From Dendrocalamus latiflorus (taxonomy: Eukaryota; Streptophyta; Magnoliopsida; Poales; Poaceae), in NCBI GenBank assembly GCA_017311315.1, contig CM029663.1:15609412-15673411 (forward strand): 64,000 nt of DNA, in the 5' to 3' direction. The translations under genes were made by a program, and so were the position numbers. How positions within the stretch are numbered: position 1 is the first letter of the stretch; the number at the start of each line of letters is the position of its first letter. Below, piece by piece: positions 48,541-58,845 of this stretch. Under the pieces are notes generated by a model. It was not told the DNA's origin, searched no databases, and worked only from the letters and a program-made list of their open reading frames with translations.

Positions 48541-48803
48541 ATATATATAGATTCACCAAAAGAAATGAACCAACCTATCCTCAAAATTCTGTATTATTAT
48601 CAGATCTAGGCATGCATCATCCATTGTAAGTCCTTTCCAAGCGTCTCTCCACGCAACGATTTTATCCGATCTTGCATGTACGCTCCGGAAAGCAAGAATA
48701 ATAGAGGACGACGACTCGACCATTTCGCATGCATGCACGCAGCCATGCAATGCAACCCAAGAAAGCAAGAAGCTGCCCGCCGCATCAATCGACCCACGAT
48801 CGA

Positions 48804-49157
48804 TCAGTTGTGCAGCGGATTGGGCCCGCTCGGCACGAGCCGCTTCGACATGCCGTAGCGCACGTCGATCTCCTCGCCGTCGCGGCCGGGCGGCGGCATC
48901 GGCACATGGTGTCCGCCACCGCCGCCGCCGCGGCGCCTGGCGTGCAGCTGTTGGCACCACGGGAGACGCCGCATGGTCGCCGGGTGCCCGCGCTGCTGGT
49001 CGCAGAGGCGGGCGAGGAAGTTCTCGTCGGGCAGCGTCGACGTCGGCCTCGCCCTCCGGGCCGCCCGTCTCGTCTCCGACGGCGAGACGGTCACGGCCGA
49101 GGCAACGAGGAGGAGGGAAGACAATAGGAGGAGGCAGAGGCTGGACGAAGGCTTCAT
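48804..49157 (-). CDS. CLE signalling peptide precursor (CLAVATA3/ESR-related), 117 aa
   Basis: CLE genes encode secreted precursors cut and modified to 12-13-residue arabinosylated ligands for leucine-rich-repeat receptor kinases in meristem, vascular and stomatal development. Minus-strand ATG at 49157 opens MKPSSSLC followed by a strongly hydrophobic leucine run (a signal peptide, about residues 1-25). The variable middle is low-complexity, Arg- and Gly-rich. The precursor ends, directly before the stop at 48804-48806, in KRLVPSGPNPLHN, i.e. the 12-residue CLE motif (48807-48842) identical to the Arabidopsis CLE9/CLE10 peptide as I remember it. Single exon, usual size. An upstream in-frame ATG-less extension exists, but the signal peptide sets the start at 49157. 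Confidence 0.93.
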   Translation of the reverse strand: MKPSSSLCLLLLSSLLLVASAVTVSPSETRRAARRARPTSTLPDENFLARLCDQQRGHPATMRRLPWCQQLHARRRGGGGGGHHVPMPPPGRDGEEIDVRYGMSKRLVPSGPNPLHN

Positions 49158-49574
49158 GGCGGCACTCTCGCTCTCTCTCTCACCGCTGGTACGTCTCCGT
49201 GTGGTTCTTGGAGCTGATAGGTTTGATCCGAAGGCGAGGCTCGTGGGCTTTAAAAGCGGTTGTGAGACGCGCATGCGACGGGGGAAACAGCGGCCGGGAA
49301 AGCGGCATTTCGTTAGGACCCGATCGTACATGCTACGTGCCGGTTGATGATCAACGTTTACAAGTCGAAACTCGTGCGACTTACAGCAGGTCTACGTGTT
49401 TTGCATTACTGGTCAATTAGTTCAGCAAATCTAGGATATTAATTAGTTGGTTCGATCGATCTCTGCACGGATTAGCTATCCAGATACAGTGAGTAGTGTA
49501 TTGGATTCGGATTCTGATTAGTACGTGCGATGCGCGTAATGAAATCGGTTTTTCAAGCACAAGACACATGCACG

Positions 49575-49651
49575 CACTACTATAGAAATACTATTAGTAG
49601 ACGCTAACCATATGTGATTTAGCGTCTACTAATAGTATTTATGTAGTAGTG
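49575..49651. mobile_element. 77-bp hairpin mini-element with CACTA-like ends
   Basis: Begins CACTACTATAGAAATACTAT and ends with its near complement ...GTAGTAGTG. The arms of about 32 bp (through TTAGTAGACGCTAA / TTAGCGTCTACTAA) flank a loop of about 13 bases. The CACTAC/GTAGTG ends are those of CACTA transposons; the whole is little more than a hairpin. It has no coding region. Confidence 0.75.
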
Positions 49652-49829
49652 TTTTTAACGCTCTATTCTTAACTTTTTATCACTCTCTATTTTTCAACTG
49701 ATTAAAGTAATTCTTTTTTATAGTATAATTCTTTATATGTTCAATAAATTTTGTTGCAACATATGAGCAGACATATAGTGAAATCTCCCTACGATATTAA
49801 CCGTGCAACTCACGACCTGGGCCGCCCAA

Positions 49830-50196
49830 TCGCTGATGGAAGGTCCGGATCCGAGCGGGTTCTCTTCTTAGCACTTAACGGCTCTTTTGCAGAAGAAACC
49901 CTAAAGCTCCTGATATTTCTGCAAAACACCCCCACCCCTTACCAGTCGCCTACATCGACAAGACCATCCAGCGGAGGAGGCTAGGGTTGGCGCGCCGCCG
50001 CTCCTCTCCTCTCCCCGTTGCCAGGTCGAGCTCCTCCGCCTCCCCACGCTGCGACGCCCTAGTAGATCCCCTGGCTCGATCTATGGTTGCAGCGGCAGTC
50101 TGGTCTCCGGCCAGCCTTCCGTCATCTGCATCGGTGACCACCAATGACCTCTGTCCTGAGCTCCCAGCTGCACAAGCACAAGAAAAACGAGGACAC
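49830..50196 (+). other. GC-rich, gene-leader-like sequence, cut by the Tat element
   Basis: Has an AAACCCTAAAG phrase (about 49898, common in leaders of translation-related plant genes), then C-rich sequence and a GC-rich stretch with an open frame from about 49987. The frame runs directly into the retrotransposon, and I do not recognise its product. Sequence after the element (58846 onward) looks like 3' UTR rather than a coding continuation. Possibly the 5' end of an unidentified gene or a gene fragment. Confidence 0.3.
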
Positions 50197-50210
50197 GAGT
50201 CGCCAAAAAG

Positions 50211-50872
50211 TGTGTTCGCACACGAACACGTCACCGTGTGCCCCCGGCGTCGAGCGCGATATGCAGGACACGTCGCAGGAGGAGTCTCGCCGGGAGAGCG
50301 ATACGCAGGACACGTCGGCGAGAGCTCTTGAGACCCGACACCCCACGCGCCCGGGAGGGACCCCGTCAGGGCGAGCGGCGGCGATGGGCTGTCCTAGGTC
50401 GGCCTGACCGCCCCTAGGACCTTGTGACTCGTTATCGCAACGGAGTAAACGACAACGAAGAACAAGAAGCAAAATAGGGCAGAGGAAAAAATAGTAGATT
50501 GCAAAATAATATAATAGATGAGTTTCGATTGTGTGTTGTCAATCGGCCATCACCCCTGCACACATATATATAGGGGGAAGCTGGTCCTAGCTTCTTTTGG
50601 ATTCAGCAGTATTCGAATCGAACCAGAGTCCAGACCGAATAAAACTTATCTTAGTTTATTCGGTTGCAATTTTACCACACGGCAAAGAAAGTTTCTAAGT
50701 CCTAATCCCTTCCAAACTACTGCCCGCGTGTGCATGCTGCTCCTATTGATCTTCTTTTTACGCACAACTGATCTGTATGCAATACATGCATGTAATATTT
50801 GCTTCCTTTGCACGCAAACCTGCTTTTGGCTTTACGATGATTGTGGTTCCAAGCCAAATTTGATTATCAACA
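50211..50872 (-). repeat. Tat LTR (3' LTR in element orientation)
   Basis: 662 bp, starting TGTGTTCGCACACGAACACG on the + strand and ending TTATCAACA. The adjacent ATGCCCCCCTG (complement CAGGGGGGCAT, about 50873-50884) is the polypurine tract. Confidence 0.95.
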
Positions 50873-51048
50873 CATGCCCCCCTGTTTTTTGGCAACACTT
50901 GTGTGCCAAAAAATAAGAATTACTTGCTCGACAATCAAGGCCAATGTCAACACATCCATTGGCCATGTTTATATGTCTAAGGGCGATAATTTATTATCGG
51001 CCATGTTATAAAGTCTAAGGGCGATAACCAAGTATCAGCCATACATGT

Positions 51049-54000
51049 TCAAGCTTCCTGCCACACACTTGGATAAAACTTCTTCAAGTATTTTCCATTG
51101 AGAGCACGGGGCAGCAACGTACCTTGCAATGATTCGACCAAATATGAGTTACCGGGAACCACTCTTGCAATCTTTAAAGGACCTTCCCAACTTGGAGACC
51201 ACTTTCCGAACTTATTATCTTTCGAGCCAATTCGTAGAATCACTTTCCACACTAGATCACCAACTTGAAAGCTCTTCAACTTGACTTTCTTGTTATACGC
51301 CTTTGCCACCCGTATCTTATCTTTCTCAATGGCTTTTAATGCTTCTAATCTCTTATCGGTGACTTCATCAATGTTGTCCATCATTAAATTATGATAATCC
51401 ACTGCCGATAACTCATTTTGCTTAGCTAATCTCAAGGCATCCAAATTTACCTCTACGGGTAAAACAGCCTCTTGTCCATATACAAGCTCGTATGGAGTTA
51501 CTTTGGTTGCTCCATGCCTTGAGATTCGATGTGCCCAAAGAGCCTCGGATAGCACTTCATGCCACCTTCTAGGATTATCTTCAATCTTTTTCTTGATGAG
51601 CTTGATCAATATTTTATTTGTAGACTCTGCTTGTCCATTGGCTTGGGCATAATATGGAGACGAATTGAGCAACTTTATCTTATATAATTCAGCAAAATCT
51701 CGGACTTGAGTTGATATAAAAGAAGAACCTTGATCTGAAGTTAATGTTTGAGGAATGCCGAACCGGTGAATAATATGCTCAGTTATGAATTGAATCACTT
51801 CCACATGTGTCATGTTCTTGAGAGGTACTGCTTCAGACCACTTAGTGAAATAATCAGTAGCAACTAGCACAAACCGATGCCCTTTTGACGACGGAGGATG
51901 TATTTGCCCGATGAAGTCTAATCCCCATCCTCTGAACGGCCACGGTTTGACAATAGGGTGCAACATAGCAGCAGGAGCTAGCTGAATGTTACCGAACTTT
52001 TGGCATGCTGCACACCCTTTGTAGTATCTGAAGCAATCATTAATCATTATCGCCCAATAGAAACCAGCACGTCTTAGCAACCACTTCATCTTGTGTGCCG
52101 ACTGATGTGTACCGAATATACCTTCATGTACCTCTCCCATAGCAACTCTTGCTTGATCCTCATCCAAGCACTTCAGAAGAATACCATCAACAGTACGGCG
52201 ATAAAGATTGTTATCAATTAAACCATATTTGAAAGCCATCCGTCGAACCGTCCTATTTACCCTCTTGCTAGGGTCTTGCAAGTAATTAATGATTGGTTTT
52301 CTCCAATCTGTACCCTCACTTGCATCAGATTTTAAATTAGTAGCCGAATCGGTGAGTTGCGGTTCGGTCTCGTCTATGTTAGCAAGACAAGACATCGGCT
52401 GGTGAGAAAGGTGGAACATACCACGAGAAATATGGTAGCCGGATGCTTGCTGTGCTAACTCATTTGCTCTCCAATTTTCATGTCTAGATATATGAGCAAT
52501 ACTAAAGAAATCAAAGGCAGCAATGATATCTAAACATTCATCAAGATAAACATTAAGTGATTCATCAAAACATTGAAAAACCTTGGAAACTTGCCGCACT
52601 ACTAGCAACGAATCACCGAAAACCTCAATATGCGTAGCACCTATAGCAAGTAAAAGCTGCAGCCCGAATATTAAAGCTTCATATTCGGCTTGATTATTTG
52701 TGCAAAAGAACTCTAAACGACAAGAGGCCTCAAAAACAGCCCCATATGGAGAAATATAAACAACACCAACACCTTGGCCATTGTTACAAACTGAACCATC
52801 AAAATACAATCTCCATGGCAGTAAAGAAACCAGGTCAATATCAATATGATGCCTATCATCAATCCAATGTTCAACAATAAAATCAGCAACAATTTGGCCC
52901 TTCATAGATTTCAAAGCTTCGTAAGCCAAATCATATTCAATCAAAGCATAAGCCCACTTACCAATCCTACCACTCAGAATTGGTCTATGCAACATATATT
53001 TAATGACATCGGTTTGACATGCAACTATGCAAGCACTAGACAACAAATAATGTCTTAATTTTGTGCAAGCATAATATAACGAAAGGCATAATTTTTCAAT
53101 AAAAGTGTACCTTGTCTCTAGATCCAATAAACGCCGGCTCAAGTATGTAATAACATGTTCTTTTCCTTCAGTTTCTTGTGTTAAAACAACACCAATTACT
53201 CCTTCTTCCGCTACAATATAAAGCCTGAAAAGCTCTCCTTGCCTGGGCGCTTTTAACACCGGTGGAGTAACTAAATACTGCTTGATCTTTTCAAATGCTT
53301 CTAGCTGTTTTGCCCCCCAAGTAAAACCAGCATCGCTCTTCAACCGAAGGATAGGCGTAAAAGCATCCACTTTCCCAGACAAGTTAGCAATAAATCTCCT
53401 CAAATAATTAACTTTGCCAAGGAATTTATGTATATCTTTCTTGCACACAGGAACCTGTACCTTCTGGATTGCTTCAATTTTCTTGGGATCTATCTCTATG
53501 CCATGTTCATGAATAATAAAACCTAAAAACTTCCCAGCCGATACACCAAAAGCACATTTTAGAGGATTCATGTTCAAACCATATTTTCTCATTCTATCAA
53601 AAGCCAAGCGCAAATCGGCCAAATGTGGTTCAATGGCATCCGATTTGACGACAATATCATCAATATAAACTTCTAACATGACCCCAAGAAGATCATGAAA
53701 AATTAAGTTCATAGCTCTTTGGTATGTTGCACCAGCATTTTTCAATCCAAAGGTCATTACTACACATTCAAATAAACCAAGAAAACCAGGGCAACGAAAA
53801 GCTGTTTTGGAAATGTCCTCTTCGGCCATAAAAATCTGATTATACCCCGCATTGCCATCAAGAAAACTAATGACCTTATGTCCAGAAGCAGCATTAATAA
53901 GCATGTCGGCTATTGGCATAGGATACTCATCTTTTGGTGTAGCTCTGTTCAAATCTCTGAAATCAATACACACCCTTAACTTGCCAGACCCTTTCTTTTC

Positions 54001-54465
54001 GACAGGTACAATATTGGAAATCCAATCAGCATACCTGCAAGGTCTAATAAAATTAGCTTTAAGTAGCCGATCGATTTCCTCCTTAATCCGATCATACATC
54101 TTAGGATTAAACCTCCTAGCTTGCTGTTTGAAAGGTCTAAAACCTTTCTTAATGGGTAGCTGATGTTCTACCAACTCTCTGCTCAAACCAGGCATCTCAT
54201 GGTATTCCCAAGCAAAAATGTCGACGTATTCTTTTAAAAGCTCGATTAATTTTAGCTTATAATCGGCTCTCAGATTTTTATTTATAAATGTCGGCCTAGG
54301 AATTGACCCATTACCGATGTCTATATCCTCCAATGGGTCGGCTGATATGAAACCTTGTCCCAACTTATCAAAAATTTCTAGCTCTTCTATAGATTCATAC
54401 ATATCGTTCTCTTGAGACCGATAATCTTTGAGACGTTGTTGCAACCAATCTAAGCTAGGGTTCAT
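51049..54465 (-). CDS. Tat element pol: RT, RNase H, second RNase H, integrase (1138 codons)
   Basis: Uninterrupted frame from ATG 54465. RT spans about residues 120-310 with YIDD at 267-270. A degenerate canonical RNase H lies at about 410-480. A second RNase H of the plant/archaeal type is at about 551-680 (LYFDGSVCNNGQGVG, NNQAEYEALIFGL, HENWRANELA). The integrase HHCC finger is near 780-823 and the core carries D850, D911 and E947. The C-terminus ends near the polypurine tract. All catalytic residues I can check are present. The protease lies upstream in other frames, and an in-frame stop directly precedes this ATG, so pol is not connected to gag in one frame here. Confidence 0.92.
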   Translation of the reverse strand: MNPSLDWLQQRLKDYRSQENDMYESIEELEIFDKLGQGFISADPLEDIDIGNGSIPRPTFINKNLRADYKLKLIELLKEYVDIFAWEYHEMPGLSRELVEHQLPIKKGFRPFKQQARRFNPKMYDRIKEEIDRLLKANFIRPCRYADWISNIVPVEKKGSGKLRVCIDFRDLNRATPKDEYPMPIADMLINAASGHKVISFLDGNAGYNQIFMAEEDISKTAFRCPGFLGLFECVVMTFGLKNAGATYQRAMNLIFHDLLGVMLEVYIDDIVVKSDAIEPHLADLRLAFDRMRKYGLNMNPLKCAFGVSAGKFLGFIIHEHGIEIDPKKIEAIQKVQVPVCKKDIHKFLGKVNYLRRFIANLSGKVDAFTPILRLKSDAGFTWGAKQLEAFEKIKQYLVTPPVLKAPRQGELFRLYIVAEEGVIGVVLTQETEGKEHVITYLSRRLLDLETRYTFIEKLCLSLYYACTKLRHYLLSSACIVACQTDVIKYMLHRPILSGRIGKWAYALIEYDLAYEALKSMKGQIVADFIVEHWIDDRHHIDIDLVSLLPWRLYFDGSVCNNGQGVGVVYISPYGAVFEASCRLEFFCTNNQAEYEALIFGLQLLLAIGATHIEVFGDSLLVVRQVSKVFQCFDESLNVYLDECLDIIAAFDFFSIAHISRHENWRANELAQQASGYHISRGMFHLSHQPMSCLANIDETEPQLTDSATNLKSDASEGTDWRKPIINYLQDPSKRVNRTVRRMAFKYGLIDNNLYRRTVDGILLKCLDEDQARVAMGEVHEGIFGTHQSAHKMKWLLRRAGFYWAIMINDCFRYYKGCAACQKFGNIQLAPAAMLHPIVKPWPFRGWGLDFIGQIHPPSSKGHRFVLVATDYFTKWSEAVPLKNMTHVEVIQFITEHIIHRFGIPQTLTSDQGSSFISTQVRDFAELYKIKLLNSSPYYAQANGQAESTNKILIKLIKKKIEDNPRRWHEVLSEALWAHRISRHGATKVTPYELVYGQEAVLPVEVNLDALRLAKQNELSAVDYHNLMMDNIDEVTDKRLEALKAIEKDKIRVAKAYNKKVKLKSFQVGDLVWKVILRIGSKDNKFGKWSPSWEGPLKIARVVPGNSYLVESLQGTLLPRALNGKYLKKFYPSVWQEA

Positions 54466-54469
54466 TTAA

Positions 54470-55311
54470 TCACATCATATTTTGGAGCCGATCACCACCA
54501 ATCGGCTTTAACATGACAGGTACAAAACCATTCCTTATAGCACTAAGGAAATCAAACTCTGGAAGGTCGCCACGCCCTGACAAACAAGTAACTTCAGAGT
54601 GCTGCCAATCCACTATAGCATCGGCCAAAGCGACACAAACCGATGTGTCAGCGTAGATGATCTCCACTTCGTCCTCAACCCATTGAATCAAAAATTGGTG
54701 CATGGTAGATGGCACACACTAATTAGCATGTACCCAGTCTCGACCTAAAATCATATTGTAGTTACCTTGCACCTCAGCAACAAAGAATGCTGTGGCCAAA
54801 GTCTTGCTCCCAACCGTGAGCTCGACATAGATAACTCCTTTGGCTTCCGTCTTTTTTTCCCTTCAAAACCATTCAGCACCATGTTCGTCTTCTTCAAATC
54901 ATCATCTTGCAGCCCCAATTTTTTAAAGACTGAATACGGCATGAGGTTGACGACAGCACCACCATCAACAAGCATCCTAGCAATCGGTGACCCGTTAATG
55001 TGGCCCTTGATGTACAGCGGCTTTAAGTGCTTCACCGGCTCTTTAGGCTTCTCGAAGATGGCATTTTTAGGACCAAAGTCCAGCTGGGCTATCTCTCCTT
55101 CTTCATCAACAGCGCGAAATTCGGCAGGTAGATAGTAAACCATATTGATATCCATACCTTCTCTAGCTGGTGTGGGCTCAAAATCTAACATCTCCTCATC
55201 ATCCCCAAATGTACATACCTGCTCATGCTCTTTAGGTGATGTATACGCTGCTGCGATAGGGGTAGTATCTGCAGTCCTATCCACTGGTTTAGGCCTCCAT
55301 ACATGCTTCAT
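54470..55311 (-). pseudogene. Broken protease region of the Tat element
   Basis: The frame at 54751-55311 contains an aspartic protease core (ARMLVDGGAVVNLMPYSVFKKLG; DGG instead of the usual DSG/DTG, as is common in Tat elements). A frameshift in a run of A near 54855 ends useful reading. The continuing sequence is in another frame, hits a stop near 54720, and then runs 54470-54715 before a further frame change into pol. Confidence 0.8.
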
Positions 55312-55428
55312 GGGCCGAATTTTATTGAAAAGTTCGTCCCTCTGTGCTTCCGCTGCGCCTTCGATCTTCTGCTGATTTCACATGCGCTGCAACCTTCTTT
55401 TCTGAGCTTTGGTCAGGCCGGAAGGGCA

Positions 55429-58128
55429 CTACCTTGGTCGGGTATACTTGGGATCTCTTCCCTTTGCGCTACTGTTGCTAGCTTCATGATCATTAGCTGC
55501 TGAACCTGGCTGAACAGCAACCATAGTACTACTGGATTTAGCCGGATTATTAATGACAATTGTCCTTTTACCAAGATCTTTGGTTGACACCTCTGCAGCA
55601 CTAGCAGCCCTGCTTTCTTGCTTGTTAGGTTCTGAATTTTCAACACTTGGCGATTTAGCACGCCACTCTTGCTTCATAATCTTCTTCGTTGCAGAGGCAT
55701 TGGATGGTCGATTAGCACCACCACCAAAACAACATTTTGTAGAGTGGGTTATCCTCTCAAAAACTGATCTTCTAGGTGCTGTCCACCCAGGATGAAAAGC
55801 ATATGGCACCATTGGAGGCTGCGCCCATCCTCCATTCTGATTGTATGGTGTGTAGGAGAAAGGTGTCATCCATTGCGTAGGTGCCCATGGCTCATACGGA
55901 CAAAACTGACGCTGTATTTGATGCCTCGGAGGTGATCTTGGACGCTTCAATTGTGATGGTCGATTAGAGCTAGAAGTGGCCGCTTGGTTAGCATATTTGG
56001 ACAGCAGCATATCAAATGTTGGCTTGATGCGCTTCCGCTGTACTTTTGCTTTGTTTACCTTCCACTTGCCAACCTCTGGATTTTTGGGCTTGATAAACTT
56101 ATTGCAAGCCTCATGTTGCACTTGCCCCCCAGGTACAGAAGTGCTCACAGTGATCTTCAATGTTTCCTTTCCATTTGGGGCCTTCTCAAGTACAACCTCT
56201 CTTCCTGTGACCTTGTCATCGGCATGTATCACTCTAGGCTCACCGATAACAACACCTGGCTTTCCTTTTGCTGATTCGGCATGTTCAGGCCGAAGCAACA
56301 CTTTCCTGCCCCCCATATCCATCGTGTTCATGGGGAAGGGAGACTTGTCCACTTGCATTTCGGCAAAACTCAATCGTCCATCATTGATAGCCGATTGGAT
56401 CTGTCGCCGAAAAACATTACAATCATTAGTGGCATGAGAAAAAGAATTATGATATTTGCAAAAAGCTCGTCGCTTCAGCTCTTCAAACGGCGGTAAAGTA
56501 TGAGAAATTTTAATGACCTTATCATTCAGCAAAGCATCAAAAATTCTATCACATTTTGTAACATCAAAAGTAAACTTCATCTCCTCTTCACGATTTTTGC
56601 GAATTGGCTTAAGAGCATTACATGCATATGGTTTGGCCTTTGAGGGCCAAACAAATTCAGCAGCATAGACATCAATTTCATCATCCTGATTAGAAGTATA
56701 ATCAACAACGTTCATGCGAGGAGGGTCAGCTTTAGTCTTATGATTTTCTTTGATATCTTTACTTTGGCTTTCTTTAGCCAAAGCTCGCTGCAACACTTGG
56801 TTAACGGTTAAAAATTCATAGCTTTCTAACTTTTCTTTAATGTGAGTTCTCAAGCCGTTAAGCACAAGATCAGCCAAGTCTCTTTCACTTATCACAAGAC
56901 TGTAGCATCGGTTTTTAACATCTCTAAACCTTTTGACATAATCGGAAATCGATTCATCATTTTTTTGCCTAACCGATGTAAGATGTGATAACTTAAGCTC
57001 AGTGTCACCGCTATAAAAATGATCATGAAATTTTTGCTCAAGCTGCGACCATGTAGTAATAGAACCAGGGGATAAAGCAGAAAACCATGAAAAAGCCGTG
57101 CCAGTTAAAGACAAAGAAAACAAACGAACTTTAAGTTCATCTATATTACCCGCTGCTCCCAACTGGACGAGATATTGGCTAACGTGCTCCCATGTCGTTT
57201 TGCTGTCCCCACCATCAAATTTAACAAACTCAGGAAGATTATAACCTTGGGGATAAGCAATAGTATCAAAATGAGATGGATATGGTTTCTGATAAGTGCG
57301 GGCTCTAACTCTCGGCTCAATGCCGAAAGACTCAACAAACATCCTGTGCACATCATCTCTAATTTTTGCCAATGCTTCGTCCATATTGGCCGAAGCTGTG
57401 AGTGGTGACTGCAAAGGATCTATAGGGGTGTTGGTCACCATGGTAGACAGTGGAGGTGGCATCGGCGGTATAACAGAATACGGCAAGGACCTTGGCATAC
57501 CTATATCGCCTGACGTTGATGTTCCCAAAGGTGGTATGCTCATGATATGATTAGGATATGTGGGCGCTACTACTAGTTCACCTCCAGGTTTAGTTGGCTG
57601 TCCAGAAAAGAAATTCAACGGCATGCCACATTGGGGTTGTATACTTGGTACTCCACTACTTGCCGATGAATTGATAGGTGCTGTCGACTTAGAAAGTTCT
57701 ACGCTAGAAAAAGCGCCAACCTGACTTGTACCCATGGCCGCACTATTTATTTTTTTAATGTTTGCCATCTGATGCATATAATCAAAGATCTCTCTAGTGC
57801 TCTCGTTAAGCATGTACTGAACTTGCTCCATTGTAACACTAGATGAATTGGTAGCAACAGATGAAGGGGCTGATGCGGCACTTACAAGGGGTTCTACCTT
57901 TTCCGAGCAATGCGGAGGAGGGAACGTGATGTCGCCGAGTGGGGTTATGTTGCCTTGACGATCCTTCTTGAATTTTGCAAGGAACGCTCGCAGATCCTCC
58001 TCCTCGCACCTTTTCTTGTATGCCTCAAAAGCTTGGCGATGCTCTTCCGATAATTCATCGTAGCCGGGCTTGACGACATTATCGGTGTTAACCTCCCCGG
58101 GCCTTAGGATTTTGCTGCTGCCAGTCAT
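55429..58128 (-). CDS. Tat element Gag, about 899 aa
   Basis: Starts MTGSSKILRPGEVN at 58128, soon after the primer site. The retrotransposon-Gag domain is at about residues 319-428 (QLGAAGNIDELKVRLFSLSL, then AFSWFSALSPGSI, then FHDHFYSG). The N-terminal third is rich in Ser, Pro and Gly. The C-terminal part carries a Cys/His-like site (CKYHNSFSHATNDC) and basic Pro/Arg stretches. The frame is uninterrupted. Such long Gag proteins are usual in Tat elements. Confidence 0.88.
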   Translation of the reverse strand: MTGSSKILRPGEVNTDNVVKPGYDELSEEHRQAFEAYKKRCEEEDLRAFLAKFKKDRQGNITPLGDITFPPPHCSEKVEPLVSAASAPSSVATNSSSVTMEQVQYMLNESTREIFDYMHQMANIKKINSAAMGTSQVGAFSSVELSKSTAPINSSASSGVPSIQPQCGMPLNFFSGQPTKPGGELVVAPTYPNHIMSIPPLGTSTSGDIGMPRSLPYSVIPPMPPPLSTMVTNTPIDPLQSPLTASANMDEALAKIRDDVHRMFVESFGIEPRVRARTYQKPYPSHFDTIAYPQGYNLPEFVKFDGGDSKTTWEHVSQYLVQLGAAGNIDELKVRLFSLSLTGTAFSWFSALSPGSITTWSQLEQKFHDHFYSGDTELKLSHLTSVRQKNDESISDYVKRFRDVKNRCYSLVISERDLADLVLNGLRTHIKEKLESYEFLTVNQVLQRALAKESQSKDIKENHKTKADPPRMNVVDYTSNQDDEIDVYAAEFVWPSKAKPYACNALKPIRKNREEEMKFTFDVTKCDRIFDALLNDKVIKISHTLPPFEELKRRAFCKYHNSFSHATNDCNVFRRQIQSAINDGRLSFAEMQVDKSPFPMNTMDMGGRKVLLRPEHAESAKGKPGVVIGEPRVIHADDKVTGREVVLEKAPNGKETLKITVSTSVPGGQVQHEACNKFIKPKNPEVGKWKVNKAKVQRKRIKPTFDMLLSKYANQAATSSSNRPSQLKRPRSPPRHQIQRQFCPYEPWAPTQWMTPFSYTPYNQNGGWAQPPMVPYAFHPGWTAPRRSVFERITHSTKCCFGGGANRPSNASATKKIMKQEWRAKSPSVENSEPNKQESRAASAAEVSTKDLGKRTIVINNPAKSSSTMVAVQPGSAANDHEASNSSAKGRDPKYTRPR

Positions 58129-58160
58129 GGTGATCGGCGGCGTCGATGTTCCTTGATCTT

Positions 58161-58178
58161 TCCCCAGCGGAGTCGCCA
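58161..58178 (-). other. Tat primer binding site
   Basis: Minus-strand TGGCGACTCCGCTGGGGA, separated from the LTR by five bases (CTTTT). I recall this class as complementary to a tRNA-Arg in Tat/Ogre elements; the exact tRNA should be checked. Confidence 0.8.
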
Positions 58179-58183
58179 AAAAG

Positions 58184-58845
58184 TGTGTTCGCACACGAAC
58201 ACGTCACCGTGTGCCCCCGGCGTCGAGCGCGATACGCAGGACACGTCGCCGGAGGAGTCTCGCCGGGAGCGCGATACGCAGGACACGTCGGCGAGAGCTC
58301 TTGAGACCCGACACCCCACGCGCCCGGGAGGGACCCCGTCAGGGCGAGCGGTGGCGATGGGCTGTCCTAGGTCGGCCTGACCGCCCCTAGGACCTTGTGA
58401 CTCGTTATCGCAACGGAGTAAACGACAACGAAGAACAAGAAGCAAAATAGGGCAGAGGAAAAAATAGTAGATTGCAAAATAATATAATAGATGAGTTTCG
58501 ATTGTGTGTTGTCAATCGGCCATCACCCCTGCACACATATATATAGGGGGAAGCTGGTCCTAGCTTCTTTTGGATTCAGCAGTATTCGAATCGAACCAGA
58601 GTCCAGACCGAATAAAACTTATCTTAGTTTATTCGGTTGCAATTTTACCACACGGCAAAGAAAGTTTCTAAGTCCTAATCCCTTCCAAACTGCTGCCCGC
58701 GCGTGCATGCTGCTCCTATTGATCTTCTTTTTACGCACAACTGATCTGTATGCAATACATGCATGTAATATTTGCTTCCTTTGCACGCAAACCTGCTTTT
58801 GGCTTTACGATGATTGTGGTTCCAAGCCAAATTTGATTATCAACA
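58184..58845 (-). repeat. Tat LTR (5' LTR in element orientation)
   Basis: 662 bp, partner of 50211-50872. Minus-strand transcription would start within it. It differs from the other LTR at about six positions by eye. Confidence 0.95.

Larger units (their letters stand above)
50211..58845 (-). mobile_element. Ty3/gypsy Tat-lineage LTR retrotransposon
   Basis: 8635-bp element on the minus strand with 662-bp LTRs (50211-50872 and 58184-58845; TGTGTTCG...TATCAACA) that differ at about six sites by eye, so insertion is recent. The primer site TGGCGACTCCGCTGGGGA (complement of 58161-58178) is the type used by Tat elements. The order gag, protease, RT, RNase H, additional plant/archaeal-type RNase H, integrase marks the Tat lineage (RIRE2/Grande/Retand relatives). 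Protease and its joins are broken by a frameshift and stops; gag and RT-to-integrase remain long open frames. No clean 5-bp target duplication is found; the left border carries an extra 14 bp (see finding). Confidence 0.93.

Noticed and set aside
49987..50331. ORF starting at 49987 as a complete host gene
   Set aside because: It runs into the Tat LTR, has low-complexity Ala/Ser content and no recognisable product; kept only as a gene-leader-like region.
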